Part shown: positions 17,258 through 26,206 of the stretch, in pieces | Layout: every line of letters starts with the position of its first letter | Numbering within the stretch: the first letter of the stretch is position 1 | Source: DCFW01 sp963790715 | Lineage (GTDB): Bacteria; Bacteroidota; Bacteroidia; Bacteroidales; Bacteroidaceae | Length of the DNA stretch: 64,000 nucleotides | Direction of reading: 5' to 3' | Assembly (NCBI GenBank): GCA_963790715.1 | Contig: CAWBPN010000018.1 | Span: forward strand, 1,384,476-1,448,475 | Made by a program: the position numbers and the translations under genes | The notes under the pieces: model-generated | What the model saw: the letters and a program-made list of their open reading frames with translations, nothing else | Database searches by the model: none | What the model was told of the DNA's origin: nothing

Positions 17258-20200
17258 ATGAAAAGTATGAGTAAATATTATTTTTTATTTATAGCATTAT
17301 TTTTAATTGGTATACCAGCAATTACAACAACTGCATCTAATACAAATTTGTATTCCAGCAAGGAGGGGCAAAATAAAATTAGAGTAACAGGTATTGTAAC
17401 TGACAGTAATACTAAAGAGCCATTAATTGGCGCCACGGTTAAAATTAAGGGGATGTCAATGACAACTACCACTGACATTAATGGTAAATACTCTTTAGTT
17501 GTTCCTTATGAGGATGTTTCTCTTGTTATTTCATATATAGGGTATGTACCTACTGAAATTCCATTAAATGGTAGAACGCATGTAAATGCTTCACTTGTGG
17601 AAGATTCAAGAGCATTGCAAGAGGTTGTGGTAGTAGGTTATACCAAACAAAGAAAAGAAACCATGATAGGTTCTGTAGCTACTATTACTACCAAAGATTT
17701 GCAACAAAGCCCGACTGCAAATCTTGAAAATGCGCTTGCGGGACGGTTGCCCGGATTAATAGCCACTCAATTCGGCGGCGGTGAACCTGGTGAGGATCAA
17801 AGTTCTATATACATTCGTGGAAAATCCACTTATGGGGACCAATCTCCTATTGTTATTATAGACGGAGTTGAACGTGATATGACATACGTATCAGCAGATG
17901 AAGTGGAATCATTTACTATATTAAAGGATGCATCCGCAACAGCAGAGTATGGTATACGCGGAGCAAACGGAGTAATAGTAATTACGACAAAGAGAGGAAT
18001 GGCACAGGATAAAGCTACGGTAAATGTCAAGATAGAATCAGGTATAAATTCGCCATGCAGCTATCCTAAATATTGTGGTTCGGCAGATTATGCAATGTTG
18101 TACAATGAAGCCATGATAAATGATGCCCAAAGAGATGGAAGCAATATAAATAGTTCACAACTCTTTTCTCAGGATGCAATAGATAAGTTTAGGAGGGCGA
18201 AAGGCGATAATTCAGATGGTTTGGGGTATAATATAGATTATTATAAATTTCTTTTCAAACCGAGCTTACAACAGAATTATAGTTTATCTATTCGTGGAGG
18301 TTCGGACAAGGCGAAGTATTACGTGATGGCCGGTTATTTTACTCAGGATGGAAACTATAACTATGTAAGTTCCAGTAATCAGAAATTTACGCGTTATAAT
18401 TTTCGTTCGAATATAGATATAAATATGACTAAGTATTTGTATACAAGCCTTGATTTAGGAGCCCAAATAACAGATAGGACTTCTATGGGCAGCAGTGCTT
18501 CCGAATTGATGGCATTGGCTAGTGTACGTCCTCCGTATTTGCCTATTATTCTTGAGAACAATTCATATCCCGGTAATTCAACATATTTGGCAAATCATAG
18601 TGACGGGTTATTGTTGTATGGTGATAATACAAACCGCCGTAATATATTGGGAGAGTTGATAAAGAGCGGGAAGACAGAATGAAAATAACACTTATTTTTC
18701 AGGAAGTTTTATATTGGGTTTGAACATGGATTTTATTACTCGAGGTTTGAAATTAGAAGGAATGTTTTCGTATGATGGAAATGAAGGACATTGGCATCAA
18801 CAACAAGTTTCGACTTATTCAAATGGTTATATGATATATCCTGGATATTCAGTATATTATCCTACGGTAGGATCTTCGATCTATAAGTCTCCCGATCATT
18901 ATTACGGTTCATATTCTTTAGCTAATAAATATAGTGTAGATCAGACTCCGAATAATAGTTTTTCATATAATAATTCGGTATCCCGCACATATTATCAAGC
19001 AAAAATAGATTATACCCGAACATTTGACAAACTACATGATGTGACCGCCATGTTGTTGGCCAATCGTACAATAAAGAAGATTAAAGCCGATATACCCTAT
19101 TGTTCAGAAGGTTTAACAGGTCATTTCAGTTATTATTATAATAAGACGTACCTGGCAGAGTTTAATTTCGGATATAACGGTTCGGAGAATTTTGCAAAAG
19201 GTCATCGTTTTGGTTTTTTCCCGGCAGTAGCGTTAGGTTGGGTAGTTACAAATGAGCCGTTTATGTCAAAGACGAATAAATGGTTGGATTTTCTTAAGTT
19301 AAGGACATCGTATGGCCTTGTAGGTTCTGATTATACGGCCGGCCAGAGGTTTTTGTATGAATCCTATTATACAGGAGGAGAAGGTTATAATTATCGGAAG
19401 TGGTTTAGGCTCAGGTGAGGGCGGATTGGAAGAAGGAAATTTAGCAACAACAAACATAACTTGGGAAAAGGCGAGGAAGTTAAATATCGGACTTGATGTT
19501 CAGATGTTTCATAATCGTTTGGCATTAACGGTAGATGCTTTTGCCGAGCATCGTTGGAATATTGTAACATCTCTTTATGGTGGCCATTTAGGATACCCAG
19601 AGCCGTCAATGGGAGGTTATCAGCCATATATAAATTGTGGAAAGGTTAATAATTACGGATTAGACTGTGAACTGGATTGGAATGGTAAAATAGGCAGGAA
19701 TTTCCGTTATTATATTCGTCCTAATTTTACATTCTCCCGTAATAAGGTTATATATGATGCAGAGATACCGAGTTATAATTACAAGAACGATGCAGGTAAA
19801 AGATTAGGAGAACATATAGATTATGTTTTTGACCATTTTGTAAGAAATCAGGGAGAGGCAGACCGATTGAATAAGATAGGATACCAGTCGTGGGGAACAC
19901 TGATACCTGGAGATGCAGTATACAAGGATTTGAATCGTGATGGAGTAATAGATGATAATGACAAGACAGCCGTTGGCAATCCTCAATTTCCGGAAATTCA
20001 ATTTGGAATACCGATAGGTTTTCAATATAAGAATTTTGATTTTAGTGTAATGTTTCAAGGTTCTGCCCTATGTGATATGCAGTTAAGCGAATCAGCGATA
20101 TATGCATTTCCACTTTATGACAATGACCAGTTTGGTAAGGTAAAGAAGATACATTTAAAATCGTGGACGCAAGAAAATGCCTCTACAGCGAAAATGCCGG

Positions 20201-20487
20201 CACTTCATTTTGGCAAGGATGATAATAATAAACGAGATGATACTAGTTTGTTTATATATAATTCGAGCTATGTTAGGTTAAAGACGATAGAAATAGGTTA
20301 TAAATTGCCTCATGAATTGATACATAAGGCTAATTTGGAACAGGTACGTTTTTATGCACAAGGTTTGAATTTGTTGACATTTGATAGGTTGAAAGATGTT
20401 GATATAGATCCTGAATCAGGAAATGGTTGGGGAGGTTCGTATCCTATCACAAAAGTTGTTAATTTTGGAGTAAGTATAACCTTCTAA
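17258..20487 (+). pseudogene. SusC-type transporter gene broken by two +1 frameshifts
   Basis: This gene is almost identical to the intact SusC at 26207-29674 from the carboxypeptidase-like domain to the C-terminus (YPITKVVNFGVSITF). It carries two single-base insertions relative to that copy. The first is near 18676 (AAGACAGAATG against AAGACGAATG), giving a stop at 18680-18682. The second is near 19391 (TTATAATTATCGG against TTATAGTTTCGG). The three resulting frames are 17258-18682, 18714-19418 and 19357-20487. The first insertion is not in a homopolymer. This version has a signal peptide but no STN domain and sits in an operon, whereas the twin has an STN domain. As read, it cannot make a full barrel for the SusD at 20500. 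An assembly error remains possible. Confidence 0.85.
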
Positions 20488-20499
20488 TATATTAATAAT

Positions 20500-22524
20500 A
20501 TGAAATTGAAATATAAATATTTATTGGGATTATTGATAATAGGTCTTACTGTCACTTCCTGTGAAGATGACAGCTATTTGGACAGGCGTCCTGATAGTGC
20601 AAATACAGAAACTCAGGTTTTTTCTACTTTTAATAAAGCTGATGAAGTTCTCACCAATGTATATGGTCGTGCCTGCGAGATAGAGAGACCGATTAATTAT
20701 TTCTTCCATTTTTGTTCTGCCGGTATCACTGATGAATGCGAGACTTCAAACGTTGAAGATAATGAATGTAATGAATATAATGAGGGAGATTGGAGTCAGA
20801 CAAATCCGTTGGGAGATAATTGGGAAGATGGTTTTTTTGGTATCAGGGAAGCTAATGTATTTTTGCAAAATATAAAAAAATACAATACGCCTGATGACCC
20901 AGTGAACCCTGGCGCATTACAAAGAAGGATAGGTGAAGCTTATTTTTTGAGAGCTTATTTACATTTTTTACTAGTTAAAATATATGGTGAGATTCCCTAT
21001 GTAAATTTTGTAGTAAACCCAGGAGGTAGCAACATATATCTTCGTCAGCAATCCGTTCATGCCGTAGGTGATTCTGTCGTGGCTGATTGTAAGAGAGCAA
21101 TGAAATATGTAAATCCATGGAATAAACATACAGATATTGACTTTGGGCGTGTTGATCAAGGTGCGTGCCTTGGTTTAATAGCAGCAATGAGATATGTTGA
21201 AGCAACTCCCTTGTATAATGGAGCAAGTGATAAATACCATTATACCGGACAACGTGTATATGAAAGTGATTATAAATATGATCCAAAACGTTGGGAACGT
21301 GCCCGTGATGCAGCAAAGGCTGTAATAGATTTTACAGTAGGTGGAGTAAAACGTTTTAGCTTATATGAAGCACATTCTAATCAAGATTTTGGGAGTGGGA
21401 TGGATAATAAAAATTTGAATGGAAGTTTGGTATATGCACGTTTGGCTAAAATGTTTTTGATGAATGAAGAAAATTTTAGTTTGTATGAGAATGAAGCTGT
21501 ATGGTTTGTGGATCCTACAAAAAATGGAGCGTGGACTGGTGATATTTTCCCGCCAAGTAGAGGAGGAGGTTCAAGGGTGCAACCTGTTCAAGAACAAGCC
21601 GATCAATATGAATGTTTTGCTAAAGGGAGTGATGGTAAAACATATGGATATTCTATATTTTCAAATGAAGCTAAGGGAATTGATGCCGATGGTAGTGTGA
21701 TCCCTGCAAAGTTTAATAGGGCTGTAGGACATAAATATTATGATGACTCAGATCCTTATGTTAACAGAGATCCAAGATTTTATAGAGATATTATTTATCA
21801 TGGAGCTCCTTACAGAGACATTAATGCTAAAGCTTCAATAATGAATACTGCAACGGGGACTGATGTTATTGGTGCTACTAATGCTACTACTACAGGGTAT
21901 TATTTGCGCAAATTTCAGATGGAAGATTGGAAAAAGAGCGGTGGAATCGATTATAATGTAACACATCCTATATGGAGACTTCCTGAATTTATTTATATTT
22001 ATGCAGAGGCTGTTAATCGTTTAAGCGGACCGAATCAAGAAATATATGATATGATTAATGAAGTTCGCGCCAGATCGTTTATGGCACCAATGGATCCAAA
22101 GGCTATTACAGATCAAAAGGTTATGCAGGATTATATTGATAGGGAATGGCGTGTAGAATTATTTTATGAAAATAAAGAATTTTATCGTTGCCGTTTTTAT
22201 TTGAAACCGATACAACCTGAAGAATTACAGAAAGAATCTTATTATAATTCTTTGGATCCGAAAACTGCATCCGCAGATTATACGAAAAATATGTGGACAT
22301 ATTATCCGAATTGTCAACGTATGATTAACGGGATGAAACCTATTCAAGATCCTAATGGACAAATTGTAGTTAATGGCGTTCATTATAGCATGGTTAGGTT
22401 TGAAAAGGAAAGTAGGGTATTTAAAAATAGTTATTTTTTGTGGCCTATATGGCGAGATGAAATTCGACGTAATAAAGGTTGTTTACAACAAAATCCATTT
22501 TGGGCTACCGGGAGTGGAGATTAA
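20500..22524 (+). CDS. SusD/RagB-type surface glycan-binding lipoprotein (large)
   Basis: 674 residues; lipobox Cys21 (TVTSC) followed by EDDSYLDRRPDSANTETQVF, the classic SusD N-terminus. TPR-type helices follow (RRIGEAYFLRAYLHFLLVKI, YGEIPYVNFVV). The C-terminal RagB domain has WRLPEFIYIYAEAVNR and INEVRARSFM, ending with FLWPIWRDEIRRNKGCLQQN. It should cap the SusC made from the gene just upstream (12 nt gap), but that gene is frameshifted. The near-identical barrel at 26207 has no SusD of its own, so this SusD may pair with that transporter in trans. A long hairpin follows at 22540. Confidence 0.93.
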   Translation: MKLKYKYLLGLLIIGLTVTSCEDDSYLDRRPDSANTETQVFSTFNKADEVLTNVYGRACEIERPINYFFHFCSAGITDECETSNVEDNECNEYNEGDWSQTNPLGDNWEDGFFGIREANVFLQNIKKYNTPDDPVNPGALQRRIGEAYFLRAYLHFLLVKIYGEIPYVNFVVNPGGSNIYLRQQSVHAVGDSVVADCKRAMKYVNPWNKHTDIDFGRVDQGACLGLIAAMRYVEATPLYNGASDKYHYTGQRVYESDYKYDPKRWERARDAAKAVIDFTVGGVKRFSLYEAHSNQDFGSGMDNKNLNGSLVYARLAKMFLMNEENFSLYENEAVWFVDPTKNGAWTGDIFPPSRGGGSRVQPVQEQADQYECFAKGSDGKTYGYSIFSNEAKGIDADGSVIPAKFNRAVGHKYYDDSDPYVNRDPRFYRDIIYHGAPYRDINAKASIMNTATGTDVIGATNATTTGYYLRKFQMEDWKKSGGIDYNVTHPIWRLPEFIYIYAEAVNRLSGPNQEIYDMINEVRARSFMAPMDPKAITDQKVMQDYIDREWRVELFYENKEFYRCRFYLKPIQPEELQKESYYNSLDPKTASADYTKNMWTYYPNCQRMINGMKPIQDPNGQIVVNGVHYSMVRFEKESRVFKNSYFLWPIWRDEIRRNKGCLQQNPFWATGSGD

Positions 22525-22539
22525 TAGGATAAGACTAAT

Positions 22540-22577
22540 ATTACAAGACTGCACCTTTATTGGTGCAGTCTTGTAAT
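22540..22577. terminator. Perfect 16-bp hairpin between SusD and the calpain-like gene
   Basis: ATTACAAGACTGCACC and GGTGCAGTCTTGTAAT are exact complements around a 6 nt loop. There is no T-tract after it on either strand, so it may be a terminator, an mRNA-stability hairpin or a partial attenuator. Confidence 0.6.
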
Positions 22578-22622
22578 AATATTAAGCTTGAGTAAGTACA
22601 ATAAATTACAATAATTATTGGA

Positions 22623-24164
22623 ATGAAAAATAAAATCAAAATTTGTTTATCATTATTTCTTTTAATAATAATAATAAATGCATGTTCTAAAGACGAAAAT
22701 AATATTTCATCTATAACTCCTACTTATGTTACAGTAAGTTCACAAAATGATAATATGCCAACAGGTGGTACATTATCTATTCAATATAATGACTGGACTT
22801 CAGGAAATGATGTTAGCAAAATTGTTGATAGTGATATTGGTACTAAACTTGAAATGCCACATAGTAATTTTTGGATTATATGGAAGGGCACTGCAAAGGA
22901 GTGTATTAACAGATGCAAAATTGCAACTACCAATGATTCTCCGGAGATGAATCCAAAGTCGTGGCTGTTATCTGCGTCTAACGATAGTGTTAATTGGGAT
23001 ACTTTATATGTCAAAAAGAATTTTCAGTTCTCTAAAAATTATAAAGGAATAGAACAAACAATAGATACAATTAAAAACAAGGTAGCTTACACATATTATA
23101 AACTTATAATACTTGGCAATAATGGTGCTTCATCAACTCAAATAGCGGAATGGAGTCTTGATGAAGTAAAAGTAAGTAGCAATGATGATAATATTGACGA
23201 TCTCATGAAATATTCATGTTGGAGTACTTATTCTTCGCAAACGCCTATGGGTACCCATTATGAAAATTGTCATATAACAACAGATGCCGATCGGATATGG
23301 TTACGAACTGCAAGTAACGAACCTTCTATACCATCCGATTTGTCGAGCTTACAAATGAAACATTTTGATGTCAATCTATATCCTTACGGAACTCCGGAAC
23401 CTGCTGATGTTAACCAACATAGTATAGGCGATTGCGGTGCATGCGCTTCTTTGGCTTCAATGGCATATATACATTCTGATTTTGTAGAATCAATTATACA
23501 TAAAAATACTGACGGAACTTTTTCCGTAGCTATGTATGATCCTCAAGGGAAAGGTGTTACAGTTAATGTTACTTCTAATTTTTTAGCTAAGAGTAATGGC
23601 AATATAGCTGCTGTATCCGGTAAAGATAATGTGGCTACTTGGTCTACAGTCCTTGAAAAAGCGATGATGAAATATGAAATGATTTATAATGTTGACCCTG
23701 GGTTAGAGGGTATTGGTGGCTTTTATGTTACTCCCCTTTTCACCGGCGAAGGAAATAGTTTTGGATTTAATGCTGGAGCACTTTCCGGAGATCAATTGGC
23801 ACGTGTGGCAAAATATTCATTAGCAAATGGAAAGTTTGTCGTCGGTAAGTTTACAGATGTTATGAAAATAGGCAGCCTAAGTACAGTCACTAATCATGTA
23901 TATACAGTTATGTTGCCTTTTACAACTCAATCATTATTTGAAATGCGTAATCCATGGGGGTATAACCCAGGAGGAAATGGTAGTGATGATGGAGTGCTCA
24001 ATATTCCTTTGTCAGGTCAAGTAATATCTACTATATATTTCCATATTATTGATCCTGGAAAAGCTGGGAACACGGGTGTAACGAAGCCATATGCCCCACC
24101 TTCGTTTGCTGTAAGTAGCAATAATATACGTGTAGATCAAAGATTAATAAAAACACGAGAATAA
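22623..24164 (+). CDS. Lipoprotein with discoidin-like domain and calpain-type (C2) cysteine protease domain
   Basis: 513 residues; lipobox Cys21 (INACS). Residues about 35-185 resemble an F5/8-type (discoidin) carbohydrate-binding sandwich (KPSW-like PKSWLLSASNDSVNWDTLYV, then YYKLIILGNNG and IAEWSLDEVKV). Residues about 195-480 carry a calpain protease core. QHSIGDCGACASLASMAYI has Gln265 and Cys271 at the 6-residue spacing of calpain QGxLGDC. WSTVLEKAMMKY matches calpain WxxLLEKAYAK. NHVYTVM has His425, and MRNPWG has Asn443. The whole triad is present. A surface-anchored protease here could open the protein part of mannoproteins; that role is inference. It stands 98 nt after SusD and is followed by a gap before the next sigma gene. 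Confidence 0.82.
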   Translation: MKNKIKICLSLFLLIIIINACSKDENNISSITPTYVTVSSQNDNMPTGGTLSIQYNDWTSGNDVSKIVDSDIGTKLEMPHSNFWIIWKGTAKECINRCKIATTNDSPEMNPKSWLLSASNDSVNWDTLYVKKNFQFSKNYKGIEQTIDTIKNKVAYTYYKLIILGNNGASSTQIAEWSLDEVKVSSNDDNIDDLMKYSCWSTYSSQTPMGTHYENCHITTDADRIWLRTASNEPSIPSDLSSLQMKHFDVNLYPYGTPEPADVNQHSIGDCGACASLASMAYIHSDFVESIIHKNTDGTFSVAMYDPQGKGVTVNVTSNFLAKSNGNIAAVSGKDNVATWSTVLEKAMMKYEMIYNVDPGLEGIGGFYVTPLFTGEGNSFGFNAGALSGDQLARVAKYSLANGKFVVGKFTDVMKIGSLSTVTNHVYTVMLPFTTQSLFEMRNPWGYNPGGNGSDDGVLNIPLSGQVISTIYFHIIDPGKAGNTGVTKPYAPPSFAVSSNNIRVDQRLIKTRE

Positions 24165-24502
24165 AAACGTATATATACTGTTCTTGGGATTATAAGCACA
24201 TGAAAAAATCATTTTATAACGTTTTTATTCATTATCTGCATAGATATAATGCAGAGATGATAAGGAGGAAAGATATGTTACATTATATTTATGTCTGTTA
24301 TTCTGTAAATGGTTCTATTCTGTATATAGAAACATATCTGCTTAATAAAACAACTTAAATATTTGTTTTGCAACTATTTGTAGTAATCTTGTGATAATGA
24401 TGCAATCCTTTTGATATACAGTCTGTGTAATTTTGTTGTGCAATTAGAAAAGTAATTAGAATCTAATAAAAAACAGATAATGATGTTGTGTTTAGAAAAA
24501 GA
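24165..24502. other. Intergenic region with hairpins, before the second sigma gene
   Basis: 338 nt without a gene. ATAAAAACGT (24161-24170) and ACGTTTTTAT (24219-24228) form an inverted repeat with a 48 nt loop, and ATCTGCAT / ATGCAG make a small stem near 24233-24257. A TAATTTTG box at 24428-24435 could be the -7 of the sigma gene, but I see no TTTG at the right distance upstream. Confidence 0.4.
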
Positions 24503-25072
24503 ATGAAAGTTGACTGTGACGAAAAAGAATTGATTCGACGATTTAAGGATGGATCGGCGAATGCGTTTGATTGCATATATGATATATATGCCAAGAGGTT
24601 ATATTCGTTTTCGTTTCAGTATATTAAGGTGAAAGAGGATGCGGAGGAAATTGTACAAGATGTGTTTGTGCAATTATGGAATAATCGTACAAACATAAAA
24701 CAAGAGGAAACTTTAAAATCACTTCTTTTCATTACGGCAAAAAATCGATTAATTAATGCTTTTCGTTCACATGTAAATTCTCCTATCTATGAGAATTACG
24801 TAGATTATCGAGAAAAAATTATTTATGATGATTATAATTGCCATGTCGAATATGAAGAATTTGTTGACCAAATAAATAAAGCAATAGATAAATTACCTCC
24901 TACTCAACAAAATGTTATAAGGCTTTCAAAATTTGAGCAAATGAATAATACTGAAATTGCTAAGGAACTTTCATTAAGTGAGCAAACGGTTAGAAATCAA
25001 TTGTCTGTTGGATTGAAATGTTTACGAGAGAGATTATTTGATACACCATTGGGTCTTAAATGTTATTTTTAG
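24503..25072 (+). CDS. ECF RNA polymerase sigma factor (pair 2)
   Basis: 189 residues from ATG 24503. The frame also opens at GTG 24488, but alignment with the paralogue at 2289 begins at MKVDCDEKELIRRFKDGS. Region 2: DAEEIVQDVFVQLWNNRTNI. Region 4: LPPTQQNVIRLSKFEQMNNT and EIAKELSLSEQTVRNQLSVG, the last almost the same as in pair 1. The DNA-reading helix is therefore shared, and both sigma factors may read the same promoters. The near-identical FecR copy follows after 54 nt, then the STN-bearing SusC at 26207: the standard FecI/FecR/FecA-like order. Confidence 0.92.
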   Translation: MKVDCDEKELIRRFKDGSANAFDCIYDIYAKRLYSFSFQYIKVKEDAEEIVQDVFVQLWNNRTNIKQEETLKSLLFITAKNRLINAFRSHVNSPIYENYVDYREKIIYDDYNCHVEYEEFVDQINKAIDKLPPTQQNVIRLSKFEQMNNTEIAKELSLSEQTVRNQLSVGLKCLRERLFDTPLGLKCYF

Positions 25073-25126
25073 TTAATAATAATCTTTGGAATGGTATATA
25101 AGTGGTAAATGCTTGTCAATATATTG

Positions 25127-26104
25127 ATGAAGGTACTTGAAAAGAAATATAGAGAAGATATCTTAACCACCAAAGATTTGTCGGAGTTAAGAAATAAGAT
25201 AAATTCGATGGAAGACACCGAATTGGAGAAGGTAATGTTTGACAGCTGGATGAATGACGAAACATATACAGTGTCAGTTGAAGATAAAGATTTGAATCGA
25301 ATTAAAGATCGAGTTCATAAAAGTATCAGTTCCCCTACAAAAGGTAGGAATATTTTCTTTAGATATCTCCAAGTAGCAGCAGCAGTCTTACTAATTGCAT
25401 TTATCGGTACGACATATTATTTATATAAAGAGAATAAAATGTTGACATCACAAAATATGTTAGTGATGACCGGTAAAGGAGAACATGCAAATATAACGTT
25501 GCCTGACGGAACGCAAGTGTCATTGAACAGTGAATCAAAAATAACATATATACCAAAGTTGTTTAGTGGTTTTACAAGAACAATCCGTTTTGACGGCGAC
25601 GGTTATTTCCATGTCTCCAAAAATAAGTCCAGGCCTTTTATAATAGAATCCAAAGGTTTATGTGTGAAAGTATTAGGAACGAAGTTCGACTTGCATGCGA
25701 AAAAAAATGATTCAAAGGCGGAACTGTGGTTAAAGGAAGGCAAGGTCACATTCTCGTCGTTGCTAAGTGGTGAGACCGTGGAGTTGAAGCCTAACGAAAA
25801 AGTTGTAATGGATAGGCAGAGCGGCAGGCTTAGTGTAACAAAAGAGAATACGTCAGAGACGTCATATAATTGTAAAGATATGACGTTTAACAATGAACCG
25901 CTTTCATATGTTTTGCAAAGAATAGGCAATAGTTACAATGTGAAGTTTGCTGTAGATAGTAGGATAAACCTTAATGATATGTTTACAGGCACATTACCGA
26001 CAACTAATTTGCAAGAGGTATTGGACGCTTTGGAATGTTCGTACCATATAAAGGCAATAAATAAAGGTAATGAAATTTATTTAAAGAAAGTGATAGAATC
26101 TTGA
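25127..26104 (+). CDS. FecR-family anti-sigma factor (copy 2)
   Basis: 325 residues from ATG 25127 (an in-frame ATG at 25109 adds six residues not shared with copy 1). From TGATGAAGG onward the DNA is nearly identical to copy 1 at 2892, with only about 20 changed residues, mostly in the last 60. The organisation is the same: cytoplasmic anti-sigma part, membrane helix at about 77-99, FecR domain, C-terminal receptor-contact region (DSRINLNDMFTGTL). Sigma genes upstream of the two copies differ much more than the FecR genes, which points to recent copying or gene conversion of FecR alone. SusC with an STN domain follows after 102 nt. Confidence 0.93.
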   Translation: MKVLEKKYREDILTTKDLSELRNKINSMEDTELEKVMFDSWMNDETYTVSVEDKDLNRIKDRVHKSISSPTKGRNIFFRYLQVAAAVLLIAFIGTTYYLYKENKMLTSQNMLVMTGKGEHANITLPDGTQVSLNSESKITYIPKLFSGFTRTIRFDGDGYFHVSKNKSRPFIIESKGLCVKVLGTKFDLHAKKNDSKAELWLKEGKVTFSSLLSGETVELKPNEKVVMDRQSGRLSVTKENTSETSYNCKDMTFNNEPLSYVLQRIGNSYNVKFAVDSRINLNDMFTGTLPTTNLQEVLDALECSYHIKAINKGNEIYLKKVIES

Positions 26105-26132
26105 TATATATATATTGTTATTGGTATCTTTG
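26100..26132 (+). promoter_or_regulatory. Possible vegetative promoter of SusC 26207
   Basis: TATCTTTG at 26125-26132 matches TAnnTTTG. A weak CTTG -33 lies at 26100-26103, 21 nt upstream. It overlaps the FecR stop. No two-box ECF-type site is present here. Confidence 0.45.
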
Positions 26133-26206
26133 TAAAATTTTAAAATTGTTTATATTATAGAGAAAACTTCAAAAAGTATTATTACCATTTAAAAGGATAA
26201 TATGAG

